From Dendrobium chrysotoxum (taxonomy: Eukaryota; Streptophyta; Magnoliopsida; Asparagales; Orchidaceae): a stretch of 64,000 nucleotides of DNA. The stretch spans positions 97,609,571-97,673,570 of the forward strand of contig CM034305.1 in the NCBI GenBank assembly GCA_019925795.1. The letters are read 5' to 3'. The notes beneath the pieces are model-generated. The model did not search any database. It saw nothing but the letters and a program-made list of their open reading frames with translations, and was not told the origin of the DNA. Every line of letters starts with the position of its first letter. The first letter of the stretch is position 1. The position numbers and the translations under genes were made by a program. Shown in pieces: positions 34,901-44,353 of this stretch.

Positions 34901-36208
34901 TAAAAACCTTTCCAGGCACAATTGTTTAATCTTAAGATAAGCCTCTAACAATTGAACCATCAGTTTGAATCCAAGCATTATGCCAGTCATACTTCAAACA
35001 CAATTTCAGACCCTGGACAAGACCAAATAGCTCAACAACAGGAACAACTAACCCTAAGATATGAATAAAAAGAAAACAAAATATTCCCCTCATGATCCAA
35101 ATAATAATCCACAAGCATTTTCACCACGACAAGTCTTAGTAGATCCATTGATATTAGGCTCATCTCATCAACCAAAGCCTTAATCCACTGAATAAATTTT
35201 ACGGGACATAAAGTTAGACATAATAAATATTAAAATAACTAAAGAATGAATGAATCGCCTAAAAAATATTTAAAATTTAATAAATGTGCATCCAACGTTA
35301 ACTGAATTTGATTATCCACTGTAAAAATAATTCTATCCTAATAAAAATAAGCATTATCAATCTTAGCTGCATTTCTCTCTAAAAAAACCAGAGAACAAAA
35401 ACTGCAACAAAAATACTAATAGAAAACCGACCACCCCCATAAATAGAACTATTCCAGGTAAGGATAAACAAATGCAGATTATTAGTGGCAGGAATCTGAA
35501 TCAGGAAAATGAAAGCTCAATGAATTCACACCTTAGAAATACTGGATCCAAAAATAAAAACATGGAAAAAAAGATTTCCAAATAAAAATAAAAATAAAAA
35601 CATTGGCCCTTAGACGCAAATTAAAACCCAGTTTTTTCATTCTAATGTCAATATGGAGAAACTCATGATATAAATGTCAACAAAAGAAACAAATAGATGC
35701 ATGAATAGATTTATGCCAAAAAATCCACAAAATTTTTATCCGCTCAAGGAGGACATGACTCAGCATAATAAATTCAGTTTGAAAAGAAACATCAAGTGTA
35801 ACATTACATTAAATAATATATTTGTTAAACCTTTTCAAAGGAATATCGAAAATATGAACAACAAAATTTTGAGGAAAGCAGGACATAAGCTTGACATCAT
35901 CCCAATCATTTCTTAAACATAATTATTTAACTCAACTAACATCGGGAATAAGAAATACAACTACTGATAATTGTAAGTTCTCTTACTTGTAGTTCTTTTT
36001 TTTTTTAATTATAAATGATTAAAAAGTTCACTGCTGTATTCATGACATGTTCTTTTAACTAATGTAGTCATGAATTTCGTTTGAGGGTCACCCTGGGACC
36101 TGGAGGTGACCTTATGCTGACCTCACGAATAAGAAATACAAATACTGATGGAAAGGCGTTCTCCTTCACATTTGCATACCACACCTACTTTTCTGTTTCA
36201 GATATCAG
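10871..36208 (+). CDS. Glucose-6-phosphate 1-epimerase, 5' part (five exons)
   Basis: Five exons (10871-10963, 20948-21022, 30787-30843, 30930-31090, 36068-36208) join into 175 codons plus two bases with consistent phases and GT-AG borders. The product matches plant glucose-6-phosphate 1-epimerase (EC 5.1.3.15, aldose 1-epimerase/galactose-mutarotase fold), a cytosolic-type enzyme that interconverts the alpha and beta forms of glucose 6-phosphate. Recognisable segments in order are VYLYGGQVTSWKNDLGEELL, AIRGGIPICFPQ (substrate-phosphate Arg), EKHGFARNRFW (active-site His region) and TFAYHTYFSVSD, with the catalytic His. No transit peptide is seen. The usual length is ~300-320 residues, so the C-terminal ~130 residues, including the catalytic Glu, are missing from the window. 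The coding exons have no stops or frameshifts. The gene either continues past base 64000 or is truncated. Confidence 0.9.
10964..14433. other. Intron 1, left part
   Basis: It begins with a (TC)n microsatellite at 10990-11012. A duplicated ~145-base unit lies at 12013-12300. From about 13130 the sequence belongs to the decayed gypsy element described separately. 11020-12010 and 12310-13100 hold nothing I can name. Confidence 0.6.
12013..12300 (+). repeat. Tandem duplication, ~145-base unit
   Basis: The segment starting TAGTTTAGAGAAGAAAGATA (12018) recurs as TAATTTTGAGAAGAAAGATA (about 12163). Both copies continue through ACATGTGGAAGG, GTGGAGAGAAGAAGTAGAAA and CCCTCAGGTTTA. The copies are imperfect, with a few substitutions and small gaps. 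Confidence 0.8.
14434..14438 (+). repeat. Target-site duplication CATTT (left)
   Basis: The five bases directly left of the solo LTR are identical to 16257-16261 on its right. Confidence 0.85.
14439..16256 (-). mobile_element. Solo LTR related to the chromovirus at 53.6-62.3 kb
   Basis: On the minus strand it begins TGATGAGGACATCC and ends GGCATCA, the same termini as the chromovirus LTRs, and is similarly long (1818 against 1786/1799 bases). It shares their TATA region (16035-16055), GGCCACGATCGAGTC start region, CT-rich middle and the internal reading frame at 15142-14816. A perfect CATTT duplication flanks it, and no internal element sequence is left, so it arose by recombination between two LTRs. 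Divergence from the chromovirus LTRs is large, so it is older or belongs to a sister subfamily. Confidence 0.93.
14816..15142 (-). CDS. LTR-internal ORF, solo-LTR copy (unknown protein, 108 aa)
   Basis: This is an acidic protein I do not recognise. The segment DNIDILRSPFFDVGF and the block VEEYFERIHIPLVDTIDDQR through FKGRWTIVGRFTP are almost identical to the ORFs at 54683-55015 and 61548-61880 in the chromovirus LTRs. The start ATG follows a TGA in the same frame (ATGAATGG context), as in the other two copies, which fixes the N-terminus. Over the first 70 codons most differences from the 5' LTR copy are synonymous (by hand, 18 synonymous against 10 replacement codons). The last ~35 codons are less conserved. 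No signal peptide, membrane segment or known catalytic motif is seen. Confidence 0.6.
   Translation of the reverse strand: MEVPEWDYGLVLDDDDNIDILRSPFFDVGFDFDNTVEEYFERIHIPLVDTIDDQRFKGRWTIVGRFTPAIPLAVSLLPFQGYINRPLQIITDALSKSKGFFRRQLPSA
16257..16261 (+). repeat. Target-site duplication CATTT (right)
   Basis: This is the partner of 14434-14438. The integrase frame of the older gypsy element continues on both sides. Confidence 0.85.
18241..18844. other. Intron 1 stretch with a partial TIR-element relative
   Basis: 18290-18430 contains AAAAATGCCTCGAGGCTTAA and related GAGGC words that also occur in the element at 23412-24377, so it is probably a fragment of that family. 18460-18540 is a run of ATTATATTATATT. 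The rest is unassigned. Confidence 0.45.
18845..19835 (+). mobile_element. RTE-type LINE, 5' part only (leader and endonuclease)
   Basis: The leader near 19070-19110 (GQGFPHHGRMWAKKLVNENK) leads into the endonuclease start IRIRTWNIDSL. It continues through IDILIHMKINILCIQETKYI and GFKLWYSGRSCTRN (19208-19459). The next frame has SIFIVGDLND (19462-19668), with the Gly-Asp-Leu-Asn motif of the endonuclease active site. The similarity stops near 19835, before any reverse transcriptase. Several frameshifts and stops are present (about 19170, 19457 and 19668), so it is dead. Loss of the 3' end instead of the 5' end is odd for a LINE copy. Confidence 0.85.
19836..20947. other. Intron 1, right part
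   Basis: A duplicated unit of ~150 bases starts TTTTAGCTAAC at 20101 and again at 20252. Sequence at 20400-20822 (AGCTCGGTTCGAGATTGAAT and GGCAGCCTTGG) resembles small plant TIR elements whose ends read as a gene-like GAGCC..CTCG palindrome, but only one end is clear. The polypyrimidine tract and TATTCAG acceptor of exon 2 close the intron. Confidence 0.45.
20948..21022 (+). CDS. Epimerase exon 2 (25 codons)
   Basis: It encodes VYLYGGQVTSWKNDLGEELL followed by FVSSK, the first beta strands of the mutarotase fold. The acceptor is TATTCAG and the donor AAG|GTAACA, phase 0 on both sides. A 75-base exon in a 20-kb stretch otherwise filled with transposon debris is good evidence of selection. Confidence 0.95.
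21023..22474. other. Intron 2, left part, nothing recognised
   Basis: AT-rich sequence with no readable element or domain. Short duplicated words occur at 21800-21870 (TTGATTAGCTTAATTCAAAT). Confidence 0.5.
22475..23290 (-). mobile_element. RTE-type LINE, 3' half of the reverse transcriptase
   Basis: Minus-strand frames 23288-22770 and 22807-22466 overlap out of frame. The first has a damaged LLMIFFLLI where the family has the LFADD active site, then KLELLRSTLESKGFCLSRSK, YLGSIVQSD, and PAMLYGAECWPLK. The second has MRMLRRMSGFTLRDRIRNEH, KWFDHIKQRPSDN and VKKGRGRLKKA. One frameshift near 22800 separates them. Its 3' end at ~22475 reads into unrelated sequence without a clear TTG tail. The copy is 5'-truncated and dead. 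Confidence 0.85.
23402..24387. mobile_element. Non-autonomous TIR DNA element (~1 kb)
   Basis: The inverted ends are GTTTAAAATTGTG at 23416 and CACAATTTTAAAC at 24363-24375. The flanks carry the direct repeat TACTCAAAAT (23402-23411 and 24378-24387), which contains an 8-base duplication as expected of hAT elements. Just inside, both ends have GAGGC/GCCTC-rich subterminal words (23460-23580 and 24312-24350), also seen at 18290-18430. The inside is AT-rich with no long frame, so it is non-autonomous. Confidence 0.65.
24540..26850 (-). mobile_element. Decayed Ty3/gypsy element
   Basis: On the minus strand, reverse-transcriptase/RNase H linker sequence is readable near 26550-26350, including a RSFQGLATFYNHFMNH segment like the family's GLATFYRRF motif. 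Integrase lies at 25615-25400 (KEVVLPHDLPISIISNRDVR followed by LVSFF), which contains the second catalytic Asp region. Several frameshifts and stops occur. A TATTTATAG-like promoter word near 24690 and the gap before the TIR element suggest part of the 3' LTR at about 24540-24800, but its borders are not resolved. Confidence 0.6.
27080..27786 (-). mobile_element. Short LTR-like pair around a GC-rich core (TRIM-like candidate)
   Basis: A 72-73 base direct repeat (GTTAAATTC ... ATCTAT) occurs at 27080-27152 and 27715-27786. It contains the minus-strand promoter word TATAAATAGGGATAG. Next to the right copy the minus strand reads ATGGTATCAACGCC, similar to the first eight bases of a plant initiator-tRNA primer site, in the right place for a minus-strand LTR element. 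The 560-base core is GC-rich and carries an internal repeat of GACGTTCGTCTCTCT (27437 and 27510). The LTR ends beyond the shared 73 bases do not match, so the element is truncated, chimeric or misread. Confidence 0.4.
27787..30786. other. Intron 2, right part, nothing firm
   Basis: AT-rich. Short frames at 29712-29951 and 30009-30248 show no known domain. 29040-29830 vaguely resembles old LINE sequence on the minus strand, but no motif is readable. The intron ends with a TTTTGCTTGTCTTGTACAG acceptor. Confidence 0.45.
30787..30843 (+). CDS. Epimerase exon 3 (19 codons)
   Basis: It encodes AIFKPPKAIRGGIPICFPQ, the most conserved block of the family, with the Arg that contacts the sugar phosphate. 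It has a GTACAG acceptor and CAA|GTATAA donor, phase 0. Confidence 0.97.
30930..31090 (+). CDS. Epimerase exon 4 (53 codons + 2 bases)
   Basis: It continues exon 3 after an 86-base intron with FSNHGNLEKHGFARNRFWSI, through the DPDPPPFPTATLDKAFVDLI segment, and ends in DNKTWPN plus AG. HGFARN carries one of the active-site His residues. Acceptor TACATGTAG, donor AG|GTATAT, phase 2. Confidence 0.96.
31110..31313 (-). mobile_element. L1-type LINE remnant, 3' end (part 1)
   Basis: The minus strand carries the weakly readable end of a plant L1 polyprotein. The run TTTTTTTATAAAT at 31124 would be the poly(A) side. It continues after the inserted LTR element at 34758, where the RNase H domain is readable. 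The shared TATTA duplication at the two breaks links the pieces. Confidence 0.5.
31314..32148 (-). repeat. 3' LTR of the gag-only element (835 bases)
   Basis: It contains a run of ~10 diverged ~60-base units built on CCCCTCCAAATCAGCCCCCAA and TCTTCAATTAG (31640-32125). This array is longer here than in the other LTR, which explains the length difference of about 127 bases. Confidence 0.88.
32200..32535 (-). pseudogene. Retropepsin-like protease fragment
   Basis: The minus-strand frame reads VLINSTATHNFISNQVV, a TAG, then QLGVKLVDTGCYGVMIGTGK. It aligns with the gypsy protease, in which the family has an Asp-Ser-Gly active triad. Here the Asp is Asn and the Gly is Thr, so it cannot be catalytic. 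No reverse transcriptase follows; the 3' LTR begins 50-350 bases further on. Confidence 0.65.
32680..33131 (-). pseudogene. gag, C-terminal half, of the gag-only element
   Basis: The frame 33131-32724 (135 residues) contains MEYREKFELLLGRLRRISED and ELAQRVEEKYR, the gypsy retrotransposon gag domain. It ends in a zinc-knuckle start CFRCDERYTP that is cut by a stop before the last His and Cys (HRC follows in the same frame). It continues the N-terminal frame at 33724-33269 after a frameshift near 33200-33270. Confidence 0.75.
33269..33724 (-). pseudogene. gag, N-terminal half, of the gag-only element
   Basis: The 151-residue frame has a low-complexity N-terminus and then KLKMPVFKNEDARGWVYRVK, the usual start of the plant gypsy capsid domain (pF.G.d...W). 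It loses frame after KRKNSWRQ. An upstream coiled-coil-like segment is readable at 33890-33740 in another frame. Confidence 0.7.
34050..34757 (-). repeat. 5' LTR of the gag-only element (708 bases)
   Basis: The first ~290 bases match the other LTR closely (CTTCAATTGGAGAGGAAGAT and following). The array of CCAAATCAGCCCC units (34370-34710) is shorter. The visible divergence, many substitutions and unit changes, means the insertion is not recent. Confidence 0.9.
34763..35940 (-). mobile_element. L1-type LINE remnant, RNase H domain (part 2)
   Basis: Minus-strand frame 35114-34932 reads VELFGLVQGLKLCLKYDWHN followed by AWIQTDGS, the RNase H-like domain at the C-terminus of plant L1 polyproteins. 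Just upstream, other frames have YYLDHEGNILFSF-like sequence, and downstream a VADFL-like end. Frameshifts are frequent. The element is split by the gag-only LTR element and lies antisense to the epimerase gene. Confidence 0.7.
36068..36208 (+). CDS. Epimerase exon 5 (47 codons incl. split ones)
   Basis: It completes the split Ser codon of exon 4, then encodes HEFRLRVTLGPGGDLMLTSR, followed by NTNTDGKAFSFTFAYHTYFS and VSDI. The His in AYHTYF is the catalytic general-acid His of the family. Acceptor AATGTAG, donor AG|GTTTGT, phase 2. The next family residues (Glu-Val-x-Val-x-Gly-Leu) were not found downstream in the window. Confidence 0.95.
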
Positions 36209-38482
36209 GTTTGTTTCATTCTCTCTGAGCATAGAGTTTATGCAAATATATAATATCAAAATTGTGCTTATTATATGCCTTTCCTATTATTGCAGAAAGA
36301 AGTAAGATAAAATCGTGTCATGCTTTTCCAATTGTATCATCAATTCAGATTTTATTGAGTTGTTTTTTAGCAGATTTATGTTCCACTTGGATGAGGCTAT
36401 CATGTTGAGAGATTATATGATTCAGTGAGTGATTTAAAATCTGGACTGGGTTTTAGCAAGTCATATGGACTGTATGACTGTACCTGGAGCTAAAATGTGT
36501 ATCTGTACTTGATTTCTTTTATGTAATGTGCTTCTTCGGTAGTTTTTAAAAGAACTCTTGTCTTCTTGATTGTTACACTACATATGGTGTTGAGGCAGCG
36601 GTGGGTAGTAATATCATCATTAATGGATAAATAGGTAGAAGTTGTGCCATTACCAAATTACTTTTTGAAATCACAAAAGTGCAAACAATGTATTTGATGT
36701 GAAGGTAGCTATTAGTACTGATGATGAATTTCTTATCGCTGACCAAGCATGTTCTTGAAGATGTTTCACTGGAAAGGAGGATGTCATTAACCAAGGCTGT
36801 TAGCTAAAAGGAGAATGGATATTTTTATTTATTGCAATATCTTCTAGTTAGAGGTTAGAATTCAACTATTAAAGTTCATTTAAAATGAGAAATTTGTTGC
36901 CAGTTTTAATGGAAATTTGTTTTTCAGCAAAGGCCCATTTTTTATCAATTTTGTGATAGAATAGAAAATTAGATGAGGGGCTGTCTTGGCCTACTCTCAT
37001 TCATACTCATTCTTTTCTATGGTTGTGCTATGAAGTACCTTTATATTGAGTTCGTAAAAGTAAGATTATGAGTATTATTACGTGTCAAAGCAATCTTTAG
37101 TGCCTGTAAAATATGGGTTGATGGGTCATATTGAGCCTAATACGATGTCCTAGACATAATTGGCAAAACAAGAAGTCAATAGGTCAACCCAATGATTTTG
37201 TCCTCAGGAAGACCATCGAATTCTCAAGTCAATGGCTGAGCTTGAAGGTGATAAGAGCTGAAATTGATTTAGTAGAGTTTCCCATATGAGATGAAAAGTG
37301 AGGCCCTCCTGCCACTTGGGGGAAATAGTTTGGAAGTCTTTTTACTTCTCCTATAAAGGAGTTTTCATAGAGGTGAGAGTGAAGGGATGAATCGTGAATA
37401 AAGAAGACATCTCTTCTTTGAGATCTGTGTTAGACTGTAACTTCTTTGGTTTAAGGGTATTTTGGTCCTTCGATCGATCAAAGGGTTTGGAAGTGAGACG
37501 ACCTATCTTCGAGATTCGCATCTAACCATTCTAATCGTGGGGTGATAGAAAGATGGATGGAATGAATCTCAATATTATGGTTGGATGGCCTGCATTAATT
37601 GGGGCCTAATAATTTTGTAGGGATGTATTAGTTGCCGTTCTATTTTTTGATTTCTTCTAAAGGACCCAAACATATATCTTTAAGATGAGCCACTTCATAA
37701 ATCTTTAGTTCTAATTTTTTATTCCCATGATGGTGAAACTTTTGTATTTGATATTTAAAAAATGTTGTTTCATCATGTTTTTTGCTTTTAGGAAGCTTAT
37801 TATAATGTTAATCTGACAATGGACTTTTATTTTTTCCTAAATCATTTTAAGTAGGCACAAATTTAAGATTTGGCCAGTTGGCCTATTTCTTCATAGGTTG
37901 AAATCTTGGTTGGTCAAACTATTTTAATGGGTTGGCTAATTCATGGGCTAGTCTTTTGAGTTTGAATAGTTGGACTTTGGGACTAGCTCACTGGTTCCAT
38001 CCTGTGATTGATGTGTTGTTGATGTGAAGAAGATCAACGATGGCATTTTTGGGCTTATTTTTAGTTGATAGTTTTGGCCCTTTTAGACCCTTTTGTGTTG
38101 AATAAGTCGAAACAACTGATGTCTGTGGTGGAACCACCTGCATCTGTGCAAGAGCTTGCATTCTAGTTTAATGGAGAAGTGTGCTACCACCTTATGGGAC
38201 CCAGCCCACAGCTAATTGTGCAACCATGACAACCATGTTTGCATTTGACAACAGATTGTTGCCTGTGCTGCAAAAATTATGCACAAGACCTATTAATTGT
38301 TGCATAGTTGGCATCAAGTTGTTGCCAACATAATACATCCGCATTCACGGCTAGTGTATGCTGTCTAATAGATTTTGAATGGGTCGTTGAGTGGTGAACA
38401 TTGTCTTGGCATGATCTTCATGTCTAAGACATTTTTTTAATTTCTTTTCATTCATCATATATATGAATGTACTTTTAAAATT
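36209..38482. other. Intron 5, first part, nothing firm
   Basis: AT-rich. 36573-36794 on the minus strand weakly resembles a Ty1/copia protease region. 37230-37560 has an LTR-like look with a CTATAAAGGAG promoter word at 37351. Neither is supported by a second copy or termini. Confidence 0.35.
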
Positions 38483-39511
38483 TGACAATTCAGGTGACTA
38501 AAATAAAATGCATTTCATCTAACATCTTTTAGAAGATAAAGACAACACTAAACAATATCTAATTTCTTAATATTTTTAATTATTCCTACAACATAACATT
38601 TAAATCATGATTATATATCATCATAAATAAAATATCTCATCATGATTAAATTATCAACTTTTTATTGCTAACTTATAACCTTAGTTATTCTAAGTTAATT
38701 TCATAACGTAGACAAATATAAATTCCAAAATTTTCTGTATAAAGTTCAAGTCTTAAAAACTATAGAACTAGATGTATCATAGAACAAAATCTTAACTTCC
38801 CAAAATTTTCAATAAATTTTTAAAAATATTCTGATTTAATCATATTTCAAATATACTTCTTTTGCACAATCACCATTTCTTGATTTACTTTTTTCCTATG
38901 CTTTGAATATCTGACATAATTTTTCTATGATTAGAATTCTATGTAGGACATATAAATATTAAACAATAAAATTCCTAAATTGACTTTTCTGATTTCATAT
39001 CCAAAGAAAGGCAAAATGAATACATTCCTAATACCTTAACTCAATGTTATGAAATCATCATCTAAGTCGTCTAAATCCTACTCGGCTTTTGGTTGAATGC
39101 AAAACTCCAATTGCTCACCTTTGCATACCGTAGTGTTCATCCAATTCCTCTCTAAATCAGTACTTAGCCTCTTCCTATAGTCGTTCTCAGTTTTGGCCGA
39201 GCCCACTCTCTAGAATAGACGGCTTTGTCCACTCTATTCTTCACCCTTCTTCCTCATTGCTCCTCTCTTGCACTCTTTATATCTCTCATTCTCACTATAG
39301 ATCTCTCACTTCTATTTGCTCATCCAACTCCCCTTTTTCACGCATCTATATGAGATGAAATTGCAACTAGTTCGCTCCTCTCACCTGTGTCTGCACCGCC
39401 GCTCCCCCCCCCCCCCCCTTCTATCTCCTTGTGATAAATGGAACCTACTCATCGAATCTTTTGAATTAATGCAATTGGTTCATTATTAATCATTTTTAAT
39501 TAGGTTTTACA
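38483..39511 (-). repeat. Putative 3' LTR of the outer Ty3/gypsy element
   Basis: The minus strand leaves the end of pol and a purine tract (CGAAGGAGAGGGGATTG) and then begins TGTAAAACC at 39511. A plausible end, GAATTGTCA, lies at 38483. It contains a promoter-like TATAAAGAG (39279 region) and a run of 15 C at 39404-39418. The partner LTR was not found, so the left border is an inference. Confidence 0.5.
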
Positions 39512-42500
39512 ATCCCCTCTCCTTCGAAAAATTTCATCCTCGAAATTTAAAGAATGTAATAATAATAATATTACCTTAGTTGAATAGATGTGGATAATAT
39601 AGATTCTCTCTCCCATGTAGCATCTCTATTTGTCTTTTGTTTCAATAGAATTCAAACAACTAGATTGTCTCGATTGTGGAGCCGCTTTACATCATAGTTT
39701 AATATCTTTATAGGTTCTTCTATATATGTTAAATCAGGTTGTATATCAATTGAACTGTGATATTTTTATTGGCTTCATTAGTTGTGTATATTTATAGTAT
39801 AAAAATATGGAAAATATTATGTACTCCATGGATTTGTGTTGGTAACGCGAATCTTTAAGCCACCTTTAATACTTTCAATAATTTTATATAGTCCTACATA
39901 TGTTGATTTAACTTTTCTATCTTTCCAAAATGTTTTACACCTTTTATTGCGCTGACTTTGATAAATACAAATTTGCTTCGTATAATAAGATTATTGTTGT
40001 CTATCCTGTACGGCCTTCAATCCATCCTTGATTAGTCAAATTTTCTTAGTAGTATAATCTATTAAACCAGTGCCAATTATTTTTCTTTCCTCTATCTCTA
40101 CTCGACAAAATATTGTCATGCACTTTATTCCATAAATAATATTCAGTCATTTTGATGATTGATTGGAAATTGTTAGTGTAAACAAATTGTTCAAGTGGTA
40201 TATGTGATTCTCAATCTCCACCAAAATTAAGGACACATAATTTGAGTAAATCTCCTAAAATTTGAAAATGACTGGCTATTAATTTGAGAGGAAAATGTAG
40301 TATCGCTAGTCCGTCTGATAGCCAAAATTTCTTGCACTTTTTTGCAATAGGGAAGTAAACTTGTCATCTTCATCAATTACTAAAAATTTAGCCAACCCAT
40401 GCAACCGTACAATTTCATCCGCATACAATTTTATTAGTTTATTTATGAATCAGTCTGGCAAGAAATATGCATATTTTGTTAGTATATCTATAAGGACGTA
40501 TATAGTGTCACAACTCCATCTCGGCCTAGATAAGCTGACCACAAAATAGATCAAATTTCCATTTTGGTATTAGTAAATGTTATAATTGTCAATTTGGTTT
40601 TTAATGTTCAGCTTTAACTAATTGACACAGGAAAACTTTGCCATGAAATATGCTAACTTTTTTCTCGCCCTGGCAATTGAAATAGAGTCCTTTGAGATCT
40701 TAATATATTTTATTATTTTATGAATCAATTGTATAGCTAGAATGATGTGCTTTCTATAGAATTTCTTTCCCTAAATTGTCAGCATTATTGGGTGGTATAA
40801 TCACACAGCGAAACAAATACGAAAAATAAAAGTGCAACGAAGAAGAAAGAACCCCAAAATTTGATGTGAAAAATCTGAAGCCAGGAAAAAATCACAGAGC
40901 CCACACCACACCAAGAAATTCACTATAAAAATTGGAAGAAGTTGCACATCTCTTTTCTCATACTCTCTCTATCTCTCTTCACTTCACACATAATAATTAT
41001 CTCAAAATAGATAAGAGATGCACTTAAAACATCCAAATGACATAACCCTTTTAGTGAAATAAGCACAAGAGAAGAAAAACTGCTCAGCCCGACTTGCAAC
41101 GACATGATGCTAGGGTTTGAGGGCCACAGTGCTCCACTCTTTATCTCTAGCCCGACTTGTAGCGGCACGGCGTTAGGGGTTGGAGCGTCGTAGCGCTCTG
41201 CTCTCTGTCCCCAGCCCGAGCCAGAAGCCACAACGCTTTAGCATACAACGTTGTGTCATTATATAACTGTACGAATAGGAAACAGATTTACGGGGCTTTT
41301 CCCCCGTACCCCCGAGTAGGTGTTGTGTTGCCCCCTTACAACCCCCTAGTGAGCTCCTTATTGAGCTCGACTGATAAAATTGAGATATGAGTTAACAATA
41401 CAATTTGATTAATCAACACAATTTCCACATAAAACTAACAAGCATCTAGAACACATTCTCTTTTGCATCTTTGTAACTCATCCTCAGCAATTTCATAATT
41501 TTCTAAATAATCTGCCTTTACTAAATTTGAAATATTTTGAAAGTGAGCTTCTTGGGCTAGTGAATCATGTATTTTTTTTTAAAGTGGATTGAATTGTTAA
41601 TTGATTCAATAAAATAAAACTTTCATCATTAAGATTTACTATTGATAATTATAATGCCTTGCCTTTAATCAATTGCTCCCGTTGAGTAAGCAACTAATTT
41701 GCACTACGTAAAATTGTTTTAGCGTATTACCAATAACAATTGATTTCCAAGATAACTTTGTATGTTCATATCATAATCTTAATAAGATATAGTTATTGCC
41801 TCTATCTTAAATTGAGTTTCATTTGTGTAAAATATACTGCAAATTTTAGTGATCAGTAAAACTTTACACATGACTTCATAGAAGTAATATTTCCATATTT
41901 TGAGTGCAAATATCATTGCTACCAATTCTAAATGATGTGTAGGATGGTTTTTTCATAATTCTTTAACTATTTTGAAGCATATGCCACTATTTTATCATGT
42001 TGCATTAATACACTCCATAATCCCCTCAAGGATGCATTGCTAAATATCTGAAATTCTTTTATACCTGAGGGAATGATTTACACTAGACTAGTCATTAGAC
42101 ATGGCTAGCATCAAAAAAATTTCTAACACTAATTATCCCATTCAAATTTTACTATCTTTTGAGTTAATATTAATAATGTTATAGCAATTTGAGAAAATCC
42201 TCCATAAACTTCTTGTAATACCACCCATCAAGGCCTAAAAAACTTCATACTTATGTAATTGTGATCGACCTTAGCCACTATGCGATTGCTTTAATTTTAT
42301 TTTAATCTAATGAAAACTCATCCTCAGCAATTTCATAATTTTCTAAATAATTTGCCTTTACTAAATTTGAAATATTGGGAAAGTGAGCTTCTTGGGCTAG
42401 TGAATCAGGTATTCTTTTTTTTTTTTTAGTGGATTGAATTGTTAACTGATTCAATAAAATAAAACTTTCATCATTAAAATTTACTATTGATAATTATAAT

Positions 42501-44353
42501 GCCTTGCCTTTAATCAATTGCTTCTGTTGAGTAAGCAACTAATTTGCACTACCTAAATTTTTTTTAGTGTATTACCAATAACAGTTGATTTCCAAGATAA
42601 CTTTGTATGTTCATATCATAATCTTTGATAAGATATAGTTATTGCCTTTATCTTAAATAGAGTTTCGTTTGTGTAAAATATACTTCAAACTTTAGTGATC
42701 AGTAAAACTTTACACATGACTTCATAGAAGTAATATTTCCATATTTTGAGTGCAAATATCATTGCTACCAATTCTAAATGATGTGTAAAATGGTTTTTCA
42801 TAACTCTTTAACTATTTTGAAGCATATGCCACCATTTTATCATGTTGCATTAATACAGTTCATAATCCCCTCAATGATGCATTGCTAAATATATGAAATT
42901 CTTTTATACCTGAGGGAATGATTTACACTACACTAGTCATTAGACATGGCTAGCCTCAAAAAAATTTCTAACACTAATTATCCCATTCAATTTTTACTAT
43001 CTTTTGAGTTAATCTTAATAATGTTATAGCAATTTGAGAAAATCCTCCATAAACTTATTGTAATACCCGTCAAGGCCTAAAACACTTCATACTTATGTAA
43101 TTGTGATCGACCTTAGCCACTATGCGATTGCTTTAATTTTATTTTGATCTAATGTAATACCACCAATATTGATTACATCCCTCGGCCCATTCTTGTCATC
43201 TATAAATACAATTACAAATATATCCAGAAAATTATCTAAAATTTATGTTCTTCAAGTCTATAAATATCATCGAAGCATTTGTCTGTCCAAAAGACATCAC
43301 TACAAACTAATAATGTTAATATCTTATTCAAAATAATGCTTTGGTTGTCTTCCTCTATAATGGTCATTGGCTATGTCTAGATAGCAATCAATTTTAGAGA
43401 AAAGTAGAGCATTCGTCCGTCCAAATGATGTCTATAAATACCATCGGAGCATTTGTCAGTTCAAAAGGCACAACTACAAACTAATAATGTTAATATCTTA
43501 TTCTAAGTGATAATTTGGTTATGTTTTCATCTATAATGGTAACTGGTTATATCTAGATAGTAATCAATTTTAGAAAAAATTGAAGCTCCCTTAAGATTAT
43601 AAAAAAGGTCATCAATCTTCAATTTTTTAAAGTGAGCTTGTTCAATTCTCTATAATAAATGCATATTATGATGGTTCCATTTTTTTCTTTACGAATAATA
43701 TTGGGGCGCTCCCAATGGTGATGTGCCATGGCTAATAAATCATTTCTCCAATAATTATTGCAATTAGCTTTTTAACTGATATGATGTTCTTGCCACAAGT
43801 TCTAAATCTGATAATAATTCAATAGTTAAGTCTATCTCTCTTCCTGATGGCAATCCAAAATCATGTCGATATACTTCTAGATATTCGTTGATTGTTGATA
43901 TATCATTCAACTCCTTTATCTCTTTAGTTATATGTTTTACTTGAGCAAGAATGCCTTCATGGTCATTGTATAATAACTTTGAAGCTTTCAAAAATTTTAT
44001 TATCATTGATGACAAACCTCGATCTCTATAGAATTTGAATTCTCCTTCTCCAGGTAAATTGAATTTAACCACTTTCATATTGCGATTTATAGCTACAAAA
44101 TGGATGGATAGTCAATCCATCCTTAAGTTTGCATTAAATTTTGATAGTGGCAATACAATCAACTTTACTTCAAAACTTTTCCCACAAATGTTTAATTTTA
44201 CCCAAAATACACTACTAAAATTCATATTAGATCTATTCGGCATCATGATAGATAAGGAAGTAGGCATTGTTGAAGTACTCAAACCAAGTGATTTAACCAA
44301 ATAATCTTCATGAAAGAATGAGAAGCCCCTATATCAAATAAAATTCAGATAAG
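39512..44353 (-). pseudogene. pol of the outer Ty3/gypsy (Tekay/Del-like) element
   Basis: On the minus strand, the protease region (44353-44112) has ILFDIGASHSF and later a DWLSIHFVAINRN segment. The linker (44078-43764) reads VVKFNLPGEGEFKF followed by EVYRHDFGLPSGREIDL. Reverse transcriptase is readable at about 43730-43560 (PQYYS-like start, YRELNK, KKLKIDDLF, IFSKIDYYLD). RNase H and integrase are too decayed to place, and a tandem duplication occupies 41478-43154. Pol ends at about 39640-39590 in ATWERE, the usual end of Tekay-type polyproteins. Stops and frameshifts run throughout. The protease start is cut at 44353, and its gag side reappears at 51137. Confidence 0.75.
41478..43154 (-). 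repeat. Tandem duplication of ~840 bases inside pol
   Basis: The segment starting CTCATCCTCAGCAATTTCAT at 41478 recurs at 42318, and both copies run to TGATCGACCTTAGCCACTAT and TTTTAATTTTAT before ending (about 42314 and 43154). The copies differ by scattered substitutions and small indels (roughly 5 percent by eye) and share decay that pre-dates the duplication. Confidence 0.92.

Noticed and set aside
36081..36305. A 74-codon frame starting inside epimerase exon 5
   Set aside because: It reads through the exon 5 donor at 36209 into intron sequence. Family similarity stops exactly at the splice site.
36573..36794. Possible Ty1/copia protease piece
   Set aside because: The resemblance is to general copia spacing only. 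No Asp-Ser/Thr-Gly motif or neighbouring integrase was seen.
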